A stretch of 64,000 nt of DNA from NCBI GenBank assembly GCA_045586185.1, contig JAZMZV010000154.1, positions 1 through 64,000 of the forward strand. The letters are read 5' to 3'. This DNA comes from RUG11551 sp045586185 (lineage in GTDB: Bacteria; Planctomycetota; Planctomycetia; Pirellulales; Thermoguttaceae). The translations under genes were made by a program, and so were the position numbers. The notes beneath the pieces were generated by a model. The model was not told the origin of the DNA. It did no database searches and was given only the letters and a program-made list of their open reading frames with translations. Every line of letters starts with the position of its first letter. Positions within the stretch are counted from its first letter, which is position 1. Below are positions 34,270 through 43,900 of this stretch, one piece after another.

Positions 34270-34450
34270 GAGATAAACGCATTGCTTGTCAACTTAGTCG
34301 TTTGTATTGTCAGACGTCTTGTTGAAATTGTCGATTTTATCCGGGTTGAACAGTTCCATAATTCCCGTCCTGACTATTTCTGCTAAACACCGCTTGTTTC
34401 CAAGAATTATTTGAAATTCTTTTGCGTCCTCTGTACAAATCCTAGTTTGA

Positions 34451-34459
34451 TGTTATAAT
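34451..34459 (+). promoter_or_regulatory. Extended -10 promoter for leader ORF and hemB
   Basis: TGTTATAAT is a perfect extended -10 box. No clear -35. The predicted start, about 34466, lies just before the AGCGCTTTGCGCT palindrome and 50 bases before the leader ORF. Confidence 0.55.
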
Positions 34460-34515
34460 TAATATATATGAGCGCTTTGCGCTGAGCAAATTGCTGTTTT
34501 TTCAGGAGATTTCTT

Positions 34516-34629
34516 TTGGTCGAGTTTTTGTCCTCTGCAGAAGAATTCCCTTTACCATCAACCGTTTCCGATTTGCCGCCAGGTGGAATTCAGGGAACGT
34601 ACAAGATTACAGGCGTCCACAATGATTAA
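34516..34629 (+). CDS. Putative 37-residue leader peptide overlapping the hemB start
   Basis: A short ORF starting with TTG, preceded by AGGAG at a spacing of 7 bases. It encodes 37 residues beginning (M)VEFLSSAEEFPLPSTVSD and ending KITGVHND. Its TAA overlaps the first ATG of hemB and ends one base before the second ATG at 34631, so its translation could be coupled to hemB. No membrane segment, cysteine or amino-acid run is present that would point to a classical attenuator. It could also be a chance ORF; the ribosome-binding site is its main support. Confidence 0.45.
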   Translation: MVEFLSSAEEFPLPSTVSDLPPGGIQGTYKITGVHND

Positions 34630-35599
34630 CATGCGTCGACTGCGGTTTAATCCCGCGGTTCGTTCTTTAGTTCAGGAATACTCGCTGGATTCCAGCAAAA
34701 TGATTCTCCCGCTGTTCGTTCGAGAAGGAACGGGAATTAAACAGGAAATCGGCTCCATGCCGGGACAGTTCCAGATGTCGCTGGACGTATTCAAAGAGAA
34801 AATTCGTCAGCTGTCGGATTTGAATATCGGCGGCGTGATTCTCTTTGGAATTCCAGACGTCAAAGACGAGGTCGGTTCAGACGCGATGTCGGACAGCGGC
34901 ATCATTCCCCGCGCCATTGAAGCGGCGAAGTCGGTCAACGATAAAATGCTTATTGTAACAGACGTCTGTTTTTGCGAGTACACGTCTCACGGTCATTGCG
35001 GCTGTATCGGAGACGTTGGCGGTCGAAAAGAGGTTGACAACGACAAAACGCTGGACATGATTGCTCGTCAGACGCTGGCGCACGCTCGCGCCGGCGCGGA
35101 CATGGTTGCTCCGTCCGGCATGATGGACGGCATGATCGGAACGATGAGAACCGCTCTGGACGCGTCCGGGTTCGCTCATTTGCCGATTATGTCCTATTCC
35201 GCCAAGTACGCCAGCGCGTTCTACGGACCGTTCCGAGAGGCGGCGGAATCCGCCCCGAAGTTCGGCGACAGACGCTCTTATCAGATGGATATTAAAGCCG
35301 GAATCGGTCAGGCGATGCGGGAGATTCAGCTCGACATCGACGAAGGCGCAGACATCGTCATGGTCAAGCCGGCGTTGGCGTATCTGGACGTTATCCGCCT
35401 GGCGAAAGAACGGTTCCCCGATCTGCCGCTGGCGGCGTACAACGTTTCCGGAGAATACTCAATGGTTAAGGCGGCGGCTCAGCTGGGCTGGATTGACGAA
35501 CGGCGAATTGTCGAAGAGTCGTTGATTGCTATCGCCCGCGCCGGGGCGTCAATTGTTATCACGTACTGGGCGGAAGACGTCGCTCGATGGGAGAAATAA
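34622..35599 (+). CDS. hemB: Delta-aminolevulinic acid dehydratase (porphobilinogen synthase)
   Basis: About 325 residues. Condenses two 5-aminolevulinates to porphobilinogen in heme and tetrapyrrole synthesis. The zinc-binding cysteine cluster is intact (TDVCFCEYTSHGHCGC), and both active-site lysines are present, in SYSAKYASAFYGPFR and MVKPALAYLDVI. Start is uncertain: ATG at 34622 (MINMRRLRF) or 34631 (MRRLRFNPAV), and an in-frame GTG at 34583 also exists. Family alignment favours one of the two ATGs. The gene is followed after two bases by the phosphodiesterase gene, whose ribosome-binding site lies within hemB. Confidence 0.95.
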   Translation: MINMRRLRFNPAVRSLVQEYSLDSSKMILPLFVREGTGIKQEIGSMPGQFQMSLDVFKEKIRQLSDLNIGGVILFGIPDVKDEVGSDAMSDSGIIPRAIEAAKSVNDKMLIVTDVCFCEYTSHGHCGCIGDVGGRKEVDNDKTLDMIARQTLAHARAGADMVAPSGMMDGMIGTMRTALDASGFAHLPIMSYSAKYASAFYGPFREAAESAPKFGDRRSYQMDIKAGIGQAMREIQLDIDEGADIVMVKPALAYLDVIRLAKERFPDLPLAAYNVSGEYSMVKAAAQLGWIDERRIVEESLIAIARAGASIVITYWAEDVARWEK

Positions 35600-35601
35600 A
35601 A

Positions 35602-36993
35602 ATGCCAAAAACGGTTATACTCGTTTCAATCGCTCATTTGCGAGAACAGGATTTATCTCGATTGCCCAACCTCGTCAAGGCGTGTCAAAAGGGACAGACG
35701 GTAACTCTCAAGCCGACGTTTCCGTGCGTTACATGCCCGGTTCAGGCGAACATGACAACCGGCAAACTGCCCAACAAACACGGTATCGTCGGGAACGGGC
35801 TGTACTATCGCGACAAGCATTTTCTGGAAATGTGGACGGGCGACAACTCCGTTATCGAAACGCATCAGATTTGGGACGTCCTGGAACACAGCCAGCAGGA
35901 GATCGAATCCGCGGTCTGGATGCCGCTGCATTCCAAGTTCTGCGAAGCGGACTACGTCTGCACGCCCGCGCCGATTCACAATCCGGACGGGTCGGAAACG
36001 CTGTGGTGCTGGTCGCGCCCGGAATCGCTTTACGGAATGCTGCGTGACAAGTACGGCGATTTTCCGCTGATGAACTGGTGGGGGCCGATGTCCAACATCG
36101 TTTCGGATACGTGGTCGGTCGATTCCGCCATCTATCTTGCTCAAACGCAGCGGCCGTCGTTCTTCTACATCTATCTGCCGCACACCGATTACGAATCCCA
36201 AAAATTTGGACCGGACAGCCCGCAGATGATGGCGTCGCTGGACAAGTACAACGCTCTGATCGGGAAACTTGTCGACGAAATGACTGCCGTCTACGGAGAG
36301 GAAAACCTCATTTGGCTTTTCGCCGGCGAGTATTCCATCGTTCCCGTTGACCATGTAACGTATCCCAACCGGATTTTGCGCGACGCCGGTCTGCTGAAAA
36401 CGATTTCGGAAGCGAGCGTCCCCAACCATCACGTTCATCACGTTCCCGGCATGCCTCAAAAAGAGCTGACGGGAAAAGAAGAACTCATCGACTTCGCCAA
36501 CACGCCGGCGTTTGCCGCGGCGGATCATCAGTTCTCGCACGTGTATCTGCAAGACCGCAGCCCGGAAAATGTTACAAAAGTCGCGAAGCTGTTTGAGGGG
36601 AAAGAAGGGATTGCCGACGTCGTTTACGGCGACCGGCTGACCGATTTCGGGCTCAATCACGAACGAACCGGCGACCTGGTTTTGGTTTCCGCGCCGAACT
36701 CCTGGCAGGCGTACTATTACTGGCTCGACGACGCCAACGCGCCGTCGTTCGCCCATACGGTTGACATTCACCGCAAACCCGGCTACGACCCGTGCGAGCT
36801 GTTTTTCGATCCGACTATTCGCGGCATTCCAACCAACGCCTCGCTGATAAAAGGCTCTCACGGCGCCCCCGCCGTCGAAGAGAACCAAAAGACCGTTCTG
36901 GCGACGTCTGAAAACGTTACGTCTGAAACGGAACTCGCCGACGTTGACGTTTTCGAAATCGTCATGAAAGCCTACGGGTTTGACAGTTACTAA
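35602..36993 (+). CDS. Alkaline-phosphatase-superfamily nucleotide pyrophosphatase/phosphodiesterase-like protein
   Basis: A 463-residue cytoplasmic-looking enzyme of the type I phosphodiesterase / nucleotide pyrophosphatase group (PF01663). The N-terminal strand VILVSIAHLREQDL, the presumed nucleophile Thr/Cys region TFPCVTCPVQANMTTGKLPN, then HGIVGNGLYYRD and the metal-site histidines toward the C-terminus (KGSHGAP) fit the family. I start at the ATG at 35602, which has GGAG eight bases upstream inside the end of hemB; an in-frame ATG at 35587 would overlap hemB. No signal peptide. It is cotranscribed with hemB. Substrate unknown. Confidence 0.82.
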   Translation: MPKTVILVSIAHLREQDLSRLPNLVKACQKGQTVTLKPTFPCVTCPVQANMTTGKLPNKHGIVGNGLYYRDKHFLEMWTGDNSVIETHQIWDVLEHSQQEIESAVWMPLHSKFCEADYVCTPAPIHNPDGSETLWCWSRPESLYGMLRDKYGDFPLMNWWGPMSNIVSDTWSVDSAIYLAQTQRPSFFYIYLPHTDYESQKFGPDSPQMMASLDKYNALIGKLVDEMTAVYGEENLIWLFAGEYSIVPVDHVTYPNRILRDAGLLKTISEASVPNHHVHHVPGMPQKELTGKEELIDFANTPAFAAADHQFSHVYLQDRSPENVTKVAKLFEGKEGIADVVYGDRLTDFGLNHERTGDLVLVSAPNSWQAYYYWLDDANAPSFAHTVDIHRKPGYDPCELFFDPTIRGIPTNASLIKGSHGAPAVEENQKTVLATSENVTSETELADVDVFEIVMKAYGFDSY

Positions 36994-37004
36994 GGTGTAC
37001 TATT

Positions 37005-37310
37005 ATGTCAGAAACAATTTATTGCCAAGTTTTATGCAAAATTTCCTCTCAAAGAGCGCCGTCCGAAGAGGAAGTAAGTGAATTTTTAGACAGCTGGATT
37101 GAAAAAATTGAGTCGCTGGATTTACTTTTTGGCGGAGGAACAAACTGGAAAGAGAATATTCTGGAAGGGGTTGTTCAAATTGACGACTTAAACCAGAGCG
37201 AGATTGAAACCAAAATGCGCGACTTGCGTTCATGGCTTGATGGTTACAAAACCCATCCAGACGTCATAACGTTTAAGCTGGTAACAGAAGACGAACTTTT
37301 AGCTCAATAG
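37005..37310 (+). CDS. YggL-like (DUF469) small protein
   Basis: A 101-residue protein resembling the YggL family of 50S-ribosome-associated proteins: a SEEEVSEFLDSWIEKIE helix, the LLFGGGTNWKENILEGVV strand-turn, and a second helix with RDLRSWLDGYKTHPDV. Similarity is judged by eye and is moderate. It follows the phosphodiesterase gene by 11 bases, with AAGGTG before the ATG, so it is probably the last gene of the hemB unit. Confidence 0.6.
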   Translation: MSETIYCQVLCKISSQRAPSEEEVSEFLDSWIEKIESLDLLFGGGTNWKENILEGVVQIDDLNQSEIETKMRDLRSWLDGYKTHPDVITFKLVTEDELLAQ

Positions 37311-37435
37311 GCGTGGGTTGACGTTTGATGGTATTTATAGCCCAAAATCGATAATTCCCAAACGTAATTGTAATTTCAAAAAAGTTTAAAGAATAATAGT
37401 TTATTAAAACGTCATTTAAACCAATTTATACAGAA

Positions 37436-38470
37436 ATGTCTTCAGAAAACAACTCGCTTATTATTTACAATACACCCGACGGCAAGAGTAAAATTGCTTT
37501 AATGTCCGCCGATGGAACCGTTTGGCTTAGTCAAAGTCAGATGGCAGAACTTTTTGCCACCTCTGTGTCAAACATCAATATTCATATAGGTAATATATTA
37601 TCAGAAAAGGAGTTAGATAAAAATTCAGTTATTAAGGAATACTTAACCACTGGAAAAGATGGCAAAAAATACATGGTTTCCTACTATGCTCTTCCAATGA
37701 TTTTGGCAGTAGGATTTAGAATTCGAGGCGTTCGTGGAGTTCAGTTCCGCAAATGGGCAAATACGACGTTAAAAGAGTATTTAGTTAAAGGATTTGTAAT
37801 CGACGATGAACGACTGAAAAATCCAGATGGTCGCCCGGATTACTTTGATGAATTACTCGACCGTATTCGCGATATAAGAGCGTCAGAAAAGCGATTCTAT
37901 CAAAAAGTTAGAGATCTGTTTGCATTATCCAGCGATTACGACAGTTCAGATAAAGCAACTCAAATGTTTTTTACTGAAGCTCAAAACAAGCTTCTTTATG
38001 CAGTTACGCGACAAACCGCAGCTGAAATTGTATTGGATCGGGCAGACCCAAACGCACCAAATATGGGATTAACTTCATGGAAAGGAAACATTGTCCGTAA
38101 AGGAGACATTATTATTGCTAAAAACTATCTAACCAAAGATGAAATCGACAGTCTTAATCGGTTGGTAGTCATATTTCTGGAATCAGCAGAAATGCGCGTA
38201 AAAGATCGTCAAGATTTAACGATTTCCTTTTGGCGTAAAAACATTGATAGCTTGTTGGCATTCAGCGACAAGCCTATATTGCAAGGGCATGGTAAAATTA
38301 AAAATGAAGACATGGAGCGCATCGTTAAAGAGCGGTATGGGATTTTTGATTTAAAAAGAAAACAATACGAAGCAAAGCTCGCCGATCAAAGAGATATTGA
38401 AGAATTGAAACAACTCGAATCGGATATTGAAAAACGAAATAATAAAAAAGATAATTCTGATTCAGAATGA
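37436..38470 (+). CDS. RhuM-family protein
   Basis: A 344-residue member of the virulence RhuM family, found mostly in accessory and mobile regions and of unknown biochemical role. The N-terminal part (VWLSQSQMAELFATSVSNIN, then YYALPMILAVGFRIRG and FRKWANTTLKEYLVKGF) is the typical RhuM core with a helix-turn-helix-like element. The C-terminus is a charged coiled coil ending in a Lys/Asn/Asp/Ser tail. Local DNA is more AT-rich than its neighbours, suggesting horizontal acquisition. No toxin-antitoxin, restriction or phage partner lies beside it. Confidence 0.85.
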   Translation: MSSENNSLIIYNTPDGKSKIALMSADGTVWLSQSQMAELFATSVSNINIHIGNILSEKELDKNSVIKEYLTTGKDGKKYMVSYYALPMILAVGFRIRGVRGVQFRKWANTTLKEYLVKGFVIDDERLKNPDGRPDYFDELLDRIRDIRASEKRFYQKVRDLFALSSDYDSSDKATQMFFTEAQNKLLYAVTRQTAAEIVLDRADPNAPNMGLTSWKGNIVRKGDIIIAKNYLTKDEIDSLNRLVVIFLESAEMRVKDRQDLTISFWRKNIDSLLAFSDKPILQGHGKIKNEDMERIVKERYGIFDLKRKQYEAKLADQRDIEELKQLESDIEKRNNKKDNSDSE

Positions 38471-38561
38471 TATAAAGTTCATTAACCTGTTTTATTTATT
38501 GAATGGGTTTAACCTTACGATTTAAGGATTATTTATAAAACGAACAGAGTTACAGTTTATT

Positions 38562-39884
38562 GTGAAGTTTTGCTGGCGTTTCATACTGACGTTTATTATT
38601 ACAATTGCGGTAGAAATACTTGGAATTGTCAGCATACTTTTAATCGATAAACCCAAGGTATCGCAATCAAGACTGGCGTCTGCGCCCAAATCGTATTTTT
38701 TTGAACCTGAAAATAATACTAATTCGTTCTCATCAAAAGAGAATGGCATACTGGTTTGGCATTCGAAGAACTATACCAATCCTCAAATATATGACGATAT
38801 TTACATCTTCGATTTGCAGAATCCAAACGAGGCAGTGAAAATACCTCTTAAGAGTTTCTTTGACGACTTAAATGGCGAGGAAGAAATTGAAATAGACGTT
38901 TGCGCGGCGTCTCCGAGCGGACGGTATTTTGCAATGATCGCTAAGAATGAGATACGGTCGTTTTTGGTTGTCGCGTCGTACGACAAAGAAAGTCGATCCG
39001 TTAGCCTTGTCAGCAAATTAGAGATTAACAATTTTTATTCAAATATCTGCTGGACAGACGATGAAAAGAAATTCGTCATGTACAATTCGCACCCGTCGAG
39101 CGCCGTTCAGGATTGCAGAATCGTTCTTTATGATTGCGAAAAAAAGACGCTTGCCGCAGCGGCGAATCTTGACCAATTCCAGAATCACAAAGCTCATATC
39201 ATGGACGCCGCTGTTCAAAACAATGCGGAATCGGTTTTGATTGCTTTTGATTCCGGACAAATAATATCCTGGCGTCCTGCGACTGACGAAGTTAAGGAAA
39301 TCCATAGTTTTAAAATTGACGGCAAGATCCAACGCGCCAAATTTAACAGCGACGGAACTCTGCTGGCGGCTTGCATTATGGACGGGTATTATGACGAAGG
39401 CTTTCCCAATCTGCATTTTCAAATTCTGGATTTGCGAAACAATGCGGTTCTGTACGAGAAAAGAGCGCCGCATTATATAATGTTCATTACCTGGTCGCCG
39501 GATTCTGCAACGCTGGCGTTCTCAGACGAACTGGGTGTAACCATTTTGAACTGCAAACCGATTCTGTTCTATTCCTCTTCCAGCTTTATTTTTGACGAGA
39601 ACAAAGAGGAGAATATCGATGACAATTACAAAACGGAGATTTTCCCGATACCTAAAGAATGTGCCAAAAAATTTCCTGCCGAGCATATCTATAGAACGCT
39701 CTACCGATTTACAGATAATTGCGCTATCAGTCTATACGATAACAAGAGCGGATATATAGCCTATTATGCCAAAGGCAGTCCTGTGGCTGCGCCCGGTTAT
39801 CCCGTCTTCATACGCCTTCGTTCAATTGAAGATATTAACATCGTCGATGGCGAACTGATATTAATAAAGATTGATATAAGATAA
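38562..39884 (+). CDS. Membrane-anchored WD40/TolB-like beta-propeller protein
   Basis: A 440-residue protein with one N-terminal membrane helix (about 5-28) and an extracytoplasmic region of repeated four-strand units. WD40/TolB-like blade ends include AASPSGRYFAMIA, ICWTDDEKKFVMY, KFNSDGTLLAACI and TWSPDSATLAFSD. Such propellers bind proteins or peptides. No enzyme motif. The start is a non-ATG codon close to 38562 and could be a base or two off. It follows RhuM by about 90 bases but need not be cotranscribed. Function unknown. Confidence 0.72.
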   Translation: MKFCWRFILTFIITIAVEILGIVSILLIDKPKVSQSRLASAPKSYFFEPENNTNSFSSKENGILVWHSKNYTNPQIYDDIYIFDLQNPNEAVKIPLKSFFDDLNGEEEIEIDVCAASPSGRYFAMIAKNEIRSFLVVASYDKESRSVSLVSKLEINNFYSNICWTDDEKKFVMYNSHPSSAVQDCRIVLYDCEKKTLAAAANLDQFQNHKAHIMDAAVQNNAESVLIAFDSGQIISWRPATDEVKEIHSFKIDGKIQRAKFNSDGTLLAACIMDGYYDEGFPNLHFQILDLRNNAVLYEKRAPHYIMFITWSPDSATLAFSDELGVTILNCKPILFYSSSSFIFDENKEENIDDNYKTEIFPIPKECAKKFPAEHIYRTLYRFTDNCAISLYDNKSGYIAYYAKGSPVAAPGYPVFIRLRSIEDINIVDGELILIKIDIR

Positions 39885-39928
39885 GACGGACGATGCCGGG
39901 CTAAACTTATGTGCAATCGATATTTCTT

Positions 39929-39983
39929 CCTGGGGCTTACGCACCCCGGCTCGCCTGAACTCCTCCCTCCTAACTCCTAACTC
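39929..39983. repeat. Hairpin plus heptamer array
   Basis: A GGGG..CCCC hairpin (39929-39949) with a CTTACGCA loop, then CTCGCCTGAA, then tandem CCTAACT-type units (39961-39983). The hairpin and CTCGCC tail match the unit at 22947-22976. Confidence 0.6.
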
Positions 39984-40032
39984 AATCGAATTCATTCCCT
40001 AAAATTCACCCGCGCCAATACTCCCCCCTCTC

Positions 40033-40061
40033 TTGTAAAGAGTACATTATAGCGCTATAAT
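40033..40061 (+). promoter_or_regulatory. Promoter of purE
   Basis: TTGTAA (40033-40038), 17-base spacer, TATAAT (40056-40061). Predicted start about 80 bases before the purE ATG. Confidence 0.7.
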
Positions 40062-40149
40062 TAAATCAGAAGTTTGAGGAAGGCGAACGGCAAGGGTTGT
40101 TCGCGTCCTTTGTATAAGCTATCACATCAGATTTTCACAACATACTATC

Positions 40150-40659
40150 ATGCCGTCAGTATCAATTATAATGGGGTCCAGCAGCGACTGGCCGAAGATT
40201 AAAAATTGCGCTCTGATTCTCAAGGAGTTCGGGGTCGAGTTCGACGTTCGCGTCTTTAGCGCACACCGCACGCCCAAGGCGTTGGAAGCGTTTGTCAAGT
40301 CCGCGCCGGAACGCGGAGTCAAGGTGATTTTGGCTGCCGCCGGCGGCGCCGCTCATCTGGCGGGCGTTATCGCGTCCATGACCGTTCTGCCGGTTATCGG
40401 TATTCCCGTTGAAACGAACCTCTGCGGTGGACTGGATTCCATGCTGTCGATGATTCAGATGCCCGGCGACATCCCCGTCGCAACGGTTGGCGTCGGTTCC
40501 GGCGGAGCGAAAAACGCCGGCATTCTCGCTGTAGAAATTCTGGCGCTGTCCAACCCGGAACTGCTGGAAAAGCTCAATCAGTACCGCGTCAAGATTGCTG
40601 AAAAAGTCAACGCCATGGACGAGAAGCTCCAGGAGACAATCAAGGAAGAACTGGGCTGA
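40150..40659 (+). CDS. purE: N5-carboxyaminoimidazole ribonucleotide mutase
   Basis: A 169-residue class I PurE, which rearranges N5-CAIR to CAIR in purine synthesis. Signature motifs are IIMGSSSDWPKI at the N-terminus, FSAHRTPKALEAF and AAGGAAHLAGVIASMT, with GLDSMLSMIQMPGDIPVATV further on. Normal length. It is a single-gene unit with its own promoter; purK is not in the window. Element B2 and heptamer arrays follow the stop codon. Confidence 0.97.
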   Translation: MPSVSIIMGSSSDWPKIKNCALILKEFGVEFDVRVFSAHRTPKALEAFVKSAPERGVKVILAAAGGAAHLAGVIASMTVLPVIGIPVETNLCGGLDSMLSMIQMPGDIPVATVGVGSGGAKNAGILAVEILALSNPELLEKLNQYRVKIAEKVNAMDEKLQETIKEELG

Positions 40660-40962
40660 GAGATAGGCAAGAGGCATTAGGCAATAGGGAATTTGCCTTG
40701 TTAAAAAAGACGAGATGAGAAGCTGAATCTCGTCCTGAAAGGACGACATTTCTATAACCGTCGACTTTAGTCTACGGACGACGTAACCAAAACGCTTTCA
40801 TAATCGAGTCAGTCCCTTTTTCTTCCCCCCACGCCGTTGGCGCGGGGGGAAGAAAAAGGGGATTTGTCGATTTCTTTTTTTATTATTCTTTAATTCCGTG
40901 GGTTAAAACCCACGGCTACTAATATTGAACTGCTACGCAGTTCTAGCGGATGCGCTGCGCGC
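40660..40962. repeat. REPIN-like element B2 framed by heptamer arrays
   Basis: The 303-base purE-hsp70 gap is all repeat. AGGCAAT/AGGGAAT units (40663-40692) open it and CCTATTG units (40962-40980, running into hsp70) close it. Element B2 (40731-40942) has hairpin CGTCCT-GAA-AGGACG, TCTATAA, hairpin CCGT..ACGG, a central hairpin with a GGGGGGAAGAAAAAGG arm (40814-40859), then inverted hairpins CCGTGGGTT/AACCCACGG, CTAC and AACTGC/GCAGTT. The flanks TAATCGAGTCA and ATTTGTCGATTTCTTT are shared with B1. Confidence 0.88.
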
Positions 40963-43900
40963 CTATTGCCTATTGCCTTCTATTCTCAGCCCCGCCGGCA
41001 GAGCTTCTCCGAATTCTTCAGCGCGATCGTCGTCCTGCAGCGATCCGCCGTCTCGAACGAGCGTTATCCATCTCGGTTTGACGCCGGGAACGGATTCCAG
41101 GAATCGCAATGCGTCTGCCCGAAGAGATTCTGAAATGTCACGGTATCGATCGCCGGTTTTATGCGTCGTCAAAACGACGGCAAACGCCGCGGCGGAAATA
41201 GCGTCTGACTGTTCGGCTTCTGGAATGATAAATTCTGTTTTGCGGCTGGTTATTCCGATAAGTTGTCTCACCCACGCTTCGACGGCTTCCGGGGACAGTA
41301 TCGTTTCCATGGTGGTAATGGACGACGCTCTGGCGCCTAATCGCCCGACGCTCCAAAGAATCGCGGCTGTTGAGCCGGGCGTTTCCTTCGAGCTTAACAG
41401 GTTGAGAAGCAGGTCGCCGGTTTCCTGTTTGCTTTCAATTGGCAGCTTTTCCATCGCGCCAAAAAGACGGAACAATTCCGCAGACTCGTGAGGCGTATAA
41501 AGCCATTCATTGCGACCAGTTTTCTTCGACACTCGCTTTGCGTTTTCTCGCAACTCGCAACTCGCAACTCGTAACTTAGCCATGCTGTTACACAGCGATC
41601 GCAGCTGACGCAGAATCGGTTCCATGAGCTGGATTTGCCGTCCGGAAGACAGCCCCGCTGCAACGCGGCGCCAGAGAATCCAAAGCTGAAGTCGGTTGTC
41701 CGGCTGAGGGAATCGCAGCTTTCCAAAGACGCGTTTCCAGATCTGCTCAATTCGCCAGTCGTCCATCGACGCCCCAATTCCCGGACGGAGACAGAATCCT
41801 GCCAGATTGAGCCATCGCGCCTCGTGAGCCGCCGACTTTTTGCGACCGGGTTCCAGTTCCATCAAAGCGTCAAACAGCGAACGCAGCGCCGGCGCGGGCA
41901 GGGTTTCCCGACTATGACCGATAATCCCGGTTATGCGTTTGACGACTTCCGACGGCTTAATCTCAAATCGTTCAAAGCAGGCTTTTAATACGTCTTTGGA
42001 CTGCTCGATTTTGTTCTCGTCAATAATACCTTCGGACTCCGCCGTCGTTTCGACGCTTTGCACGTCCGTCTCGACTGCAGAGCGAATATCGAAGTTCAGC
42101 CGCCATCTGCCAGAACCTTCGTTGGAAGCCAGATACAGTTCCAGCGCGCCGCTGTCTGTGAGGTGAGTTTGAATGTTAACGCCGAGGGAGTCTGCGGTCT
42201 CGCCGCGGAGTTTAATCACCGTTCTCAGCGGCGCAAGAGCGCGCATTTGGTTCTCGTCCAGGTCGATAATCTCGCCGGGTTTGTCCATCGTGCGAGAGCT
42301 GGAAACAAACAGCGGGAATACAACTGGCGCGTTCGTTTGAAGGCGCAGTTGATCGTTCTGGATTTCCAGAGTCTGTCCTTCCTGAATGCTGGCGGGAGCG
42401 ATGCACATGGCGCGAAGTCTGCCATCGTGTTCCAGACCGATATAGTAACATCTCGCCAAGGTTGCGTGAATGCGGAAAAATGGAACCTGACTTTTAACAT
42501 CTTCTCGCAACTCGCAACTCGCAACTCGCAACTTTTCACTGTATCTTACCAGACCAAAATAGGCGGCTCCGCGGGCGACGGCTAAATCCAGAGCGTCGTT
42601 GTCCAGAACAACTGGACTCCATGGTTCGCCGTCTGCCGGGGAGAACCAACGTGACAACTGGTCGAGAATGCGCTGTTTTGTCAACGGGGATTCAAACATG
42701 CCGCCGTTAAACAGAACCGCGTCCGGACTGTCGCATTGAGCGTTTGTCAGGAACGCCGCCAGATACCGCGTTATTGCCGGGTCGGACGCGAATGGAAGCC
42801 CAAATTCCTGGAATCCGCTTCGACGCCTGTCGGGCTTTGCCGTCAGATCGACAAATGGGAAAAAGCCTTCCAAAAGAGCGTTGACGACTTCCTCTTTTGT
42901 AACAGTCAGATAGAGACTTTTTGCCATGAGTTTGCTTCCAGCGGTGGGAATGGACGCAGTACAGGTTTCTGGCGCGTTCTCGCCCAAAAGCGTTTCCTTG
43001 ACGATTCGAGACTGCCGTACAAGCGTCTGCCACTGACGGTCGGTCAGCTTTACTCCCTGTTGAGCAAACTTCGATTCCAAAAGCCGCGCCAAAGCCAAAT
43101 CGAGGTTGTCTCCGCCGAGCAAAAGATGGTCGCCGACAGCGATTCGATGAAACGAGACTGCTTGACGCTCATCGCTGTTTTCAGAATCGCTCTGATTCTC
43201 TCGAACGATGCGAATAAGCGAGAAGTCTGACGTGCCTCCGCCGACGTCGATGACGAGGACTAATTCGGAATGCGGAATGCGGAATGCGGAATTATCTTCG
43301 AGTAGCGCTTTGCGTAATTCCGAATTCCGAATTCCTAATTCCGAATTTTTGTAAATCCAGGCGTAGAACGCGGCTTGCGGTTCTTCAATAAGGACGACTT
43401 TATGCAGCCCCGCTTTGGCAGCGGCGCGAATGGTCAATTGTCGAGCTGTTTCGTCAAACGAGGCGGGCAGGGTGATTATAATGTCCTGTTTGTCTAACGG
43501 AGCGTCTGGGTGGACATCGTTCCAACGGTCGGCAATGAACTTCAAATATTGAGACTGCGCGTCGACGGGGGACATCTTTTTGACGTCGTCCGGAGCTTTC
43601 CACGGCAGAAACGCCGCTGTCCGGTCGACCTGAGAGTGACACAGCCAAGACTTCGCCGACCAAATCAGACGCCCCGGCTGAAGCGCGCCGAAATCCCGGG
43701 CGTACGTCCCGACTTCTATTTCTCCCGAGGGTTCTATAAAAAGAAAAGAAGGCAGCGTCTGGCGATTCTCGCTTTCGCCTGGCGCGGTCTTCTGAAACAA
43801 AGGAAACGATTCGATTTTTTCCGTCCCTGCTGCCAGATCAATGCTCATTACCGCAGAGTTTGTCGTGCCTAAATCGATGCCGACGATGTAACGGGGATTA

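Larger units (their letters stand above)
34213..34515. other. pckA-hemB intergenic region
   Basis: Contains the pckA terminator, the hemB-unit promoter (34451-34459) and a 13-bp palindromic motif AGCGCTTTGCGCT (34471-34483) just after the predicted transcription start. The same 13-mer lies upstream of bamA at 45598-45610. No gene seen between 34270 and 34450. Confidence 0.55.

Noticed and set aside
35653..36888. A 411-codon minus-strand ORF opposite the phosphodiesterase gene
   Set aside because: The plus-strand frame encodes a recognisable enzyme with a good start; the antisense frame is basic, repetitive and has no domain. It is a codon-bias shadow.
37436..38470. RhuM gene as part of a multi-gene defence system
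   Set aside because: Neighbours are a YggL-like protein and a beta-propeller protein; no nuclease, methylase, toxin or phage gene lies nearby.
42504..42533. Heptamer arrays as a CRISPR array
   Set aside because: The units are 7 bp and directly adjacent, with no spacers, and there are no cas genes.
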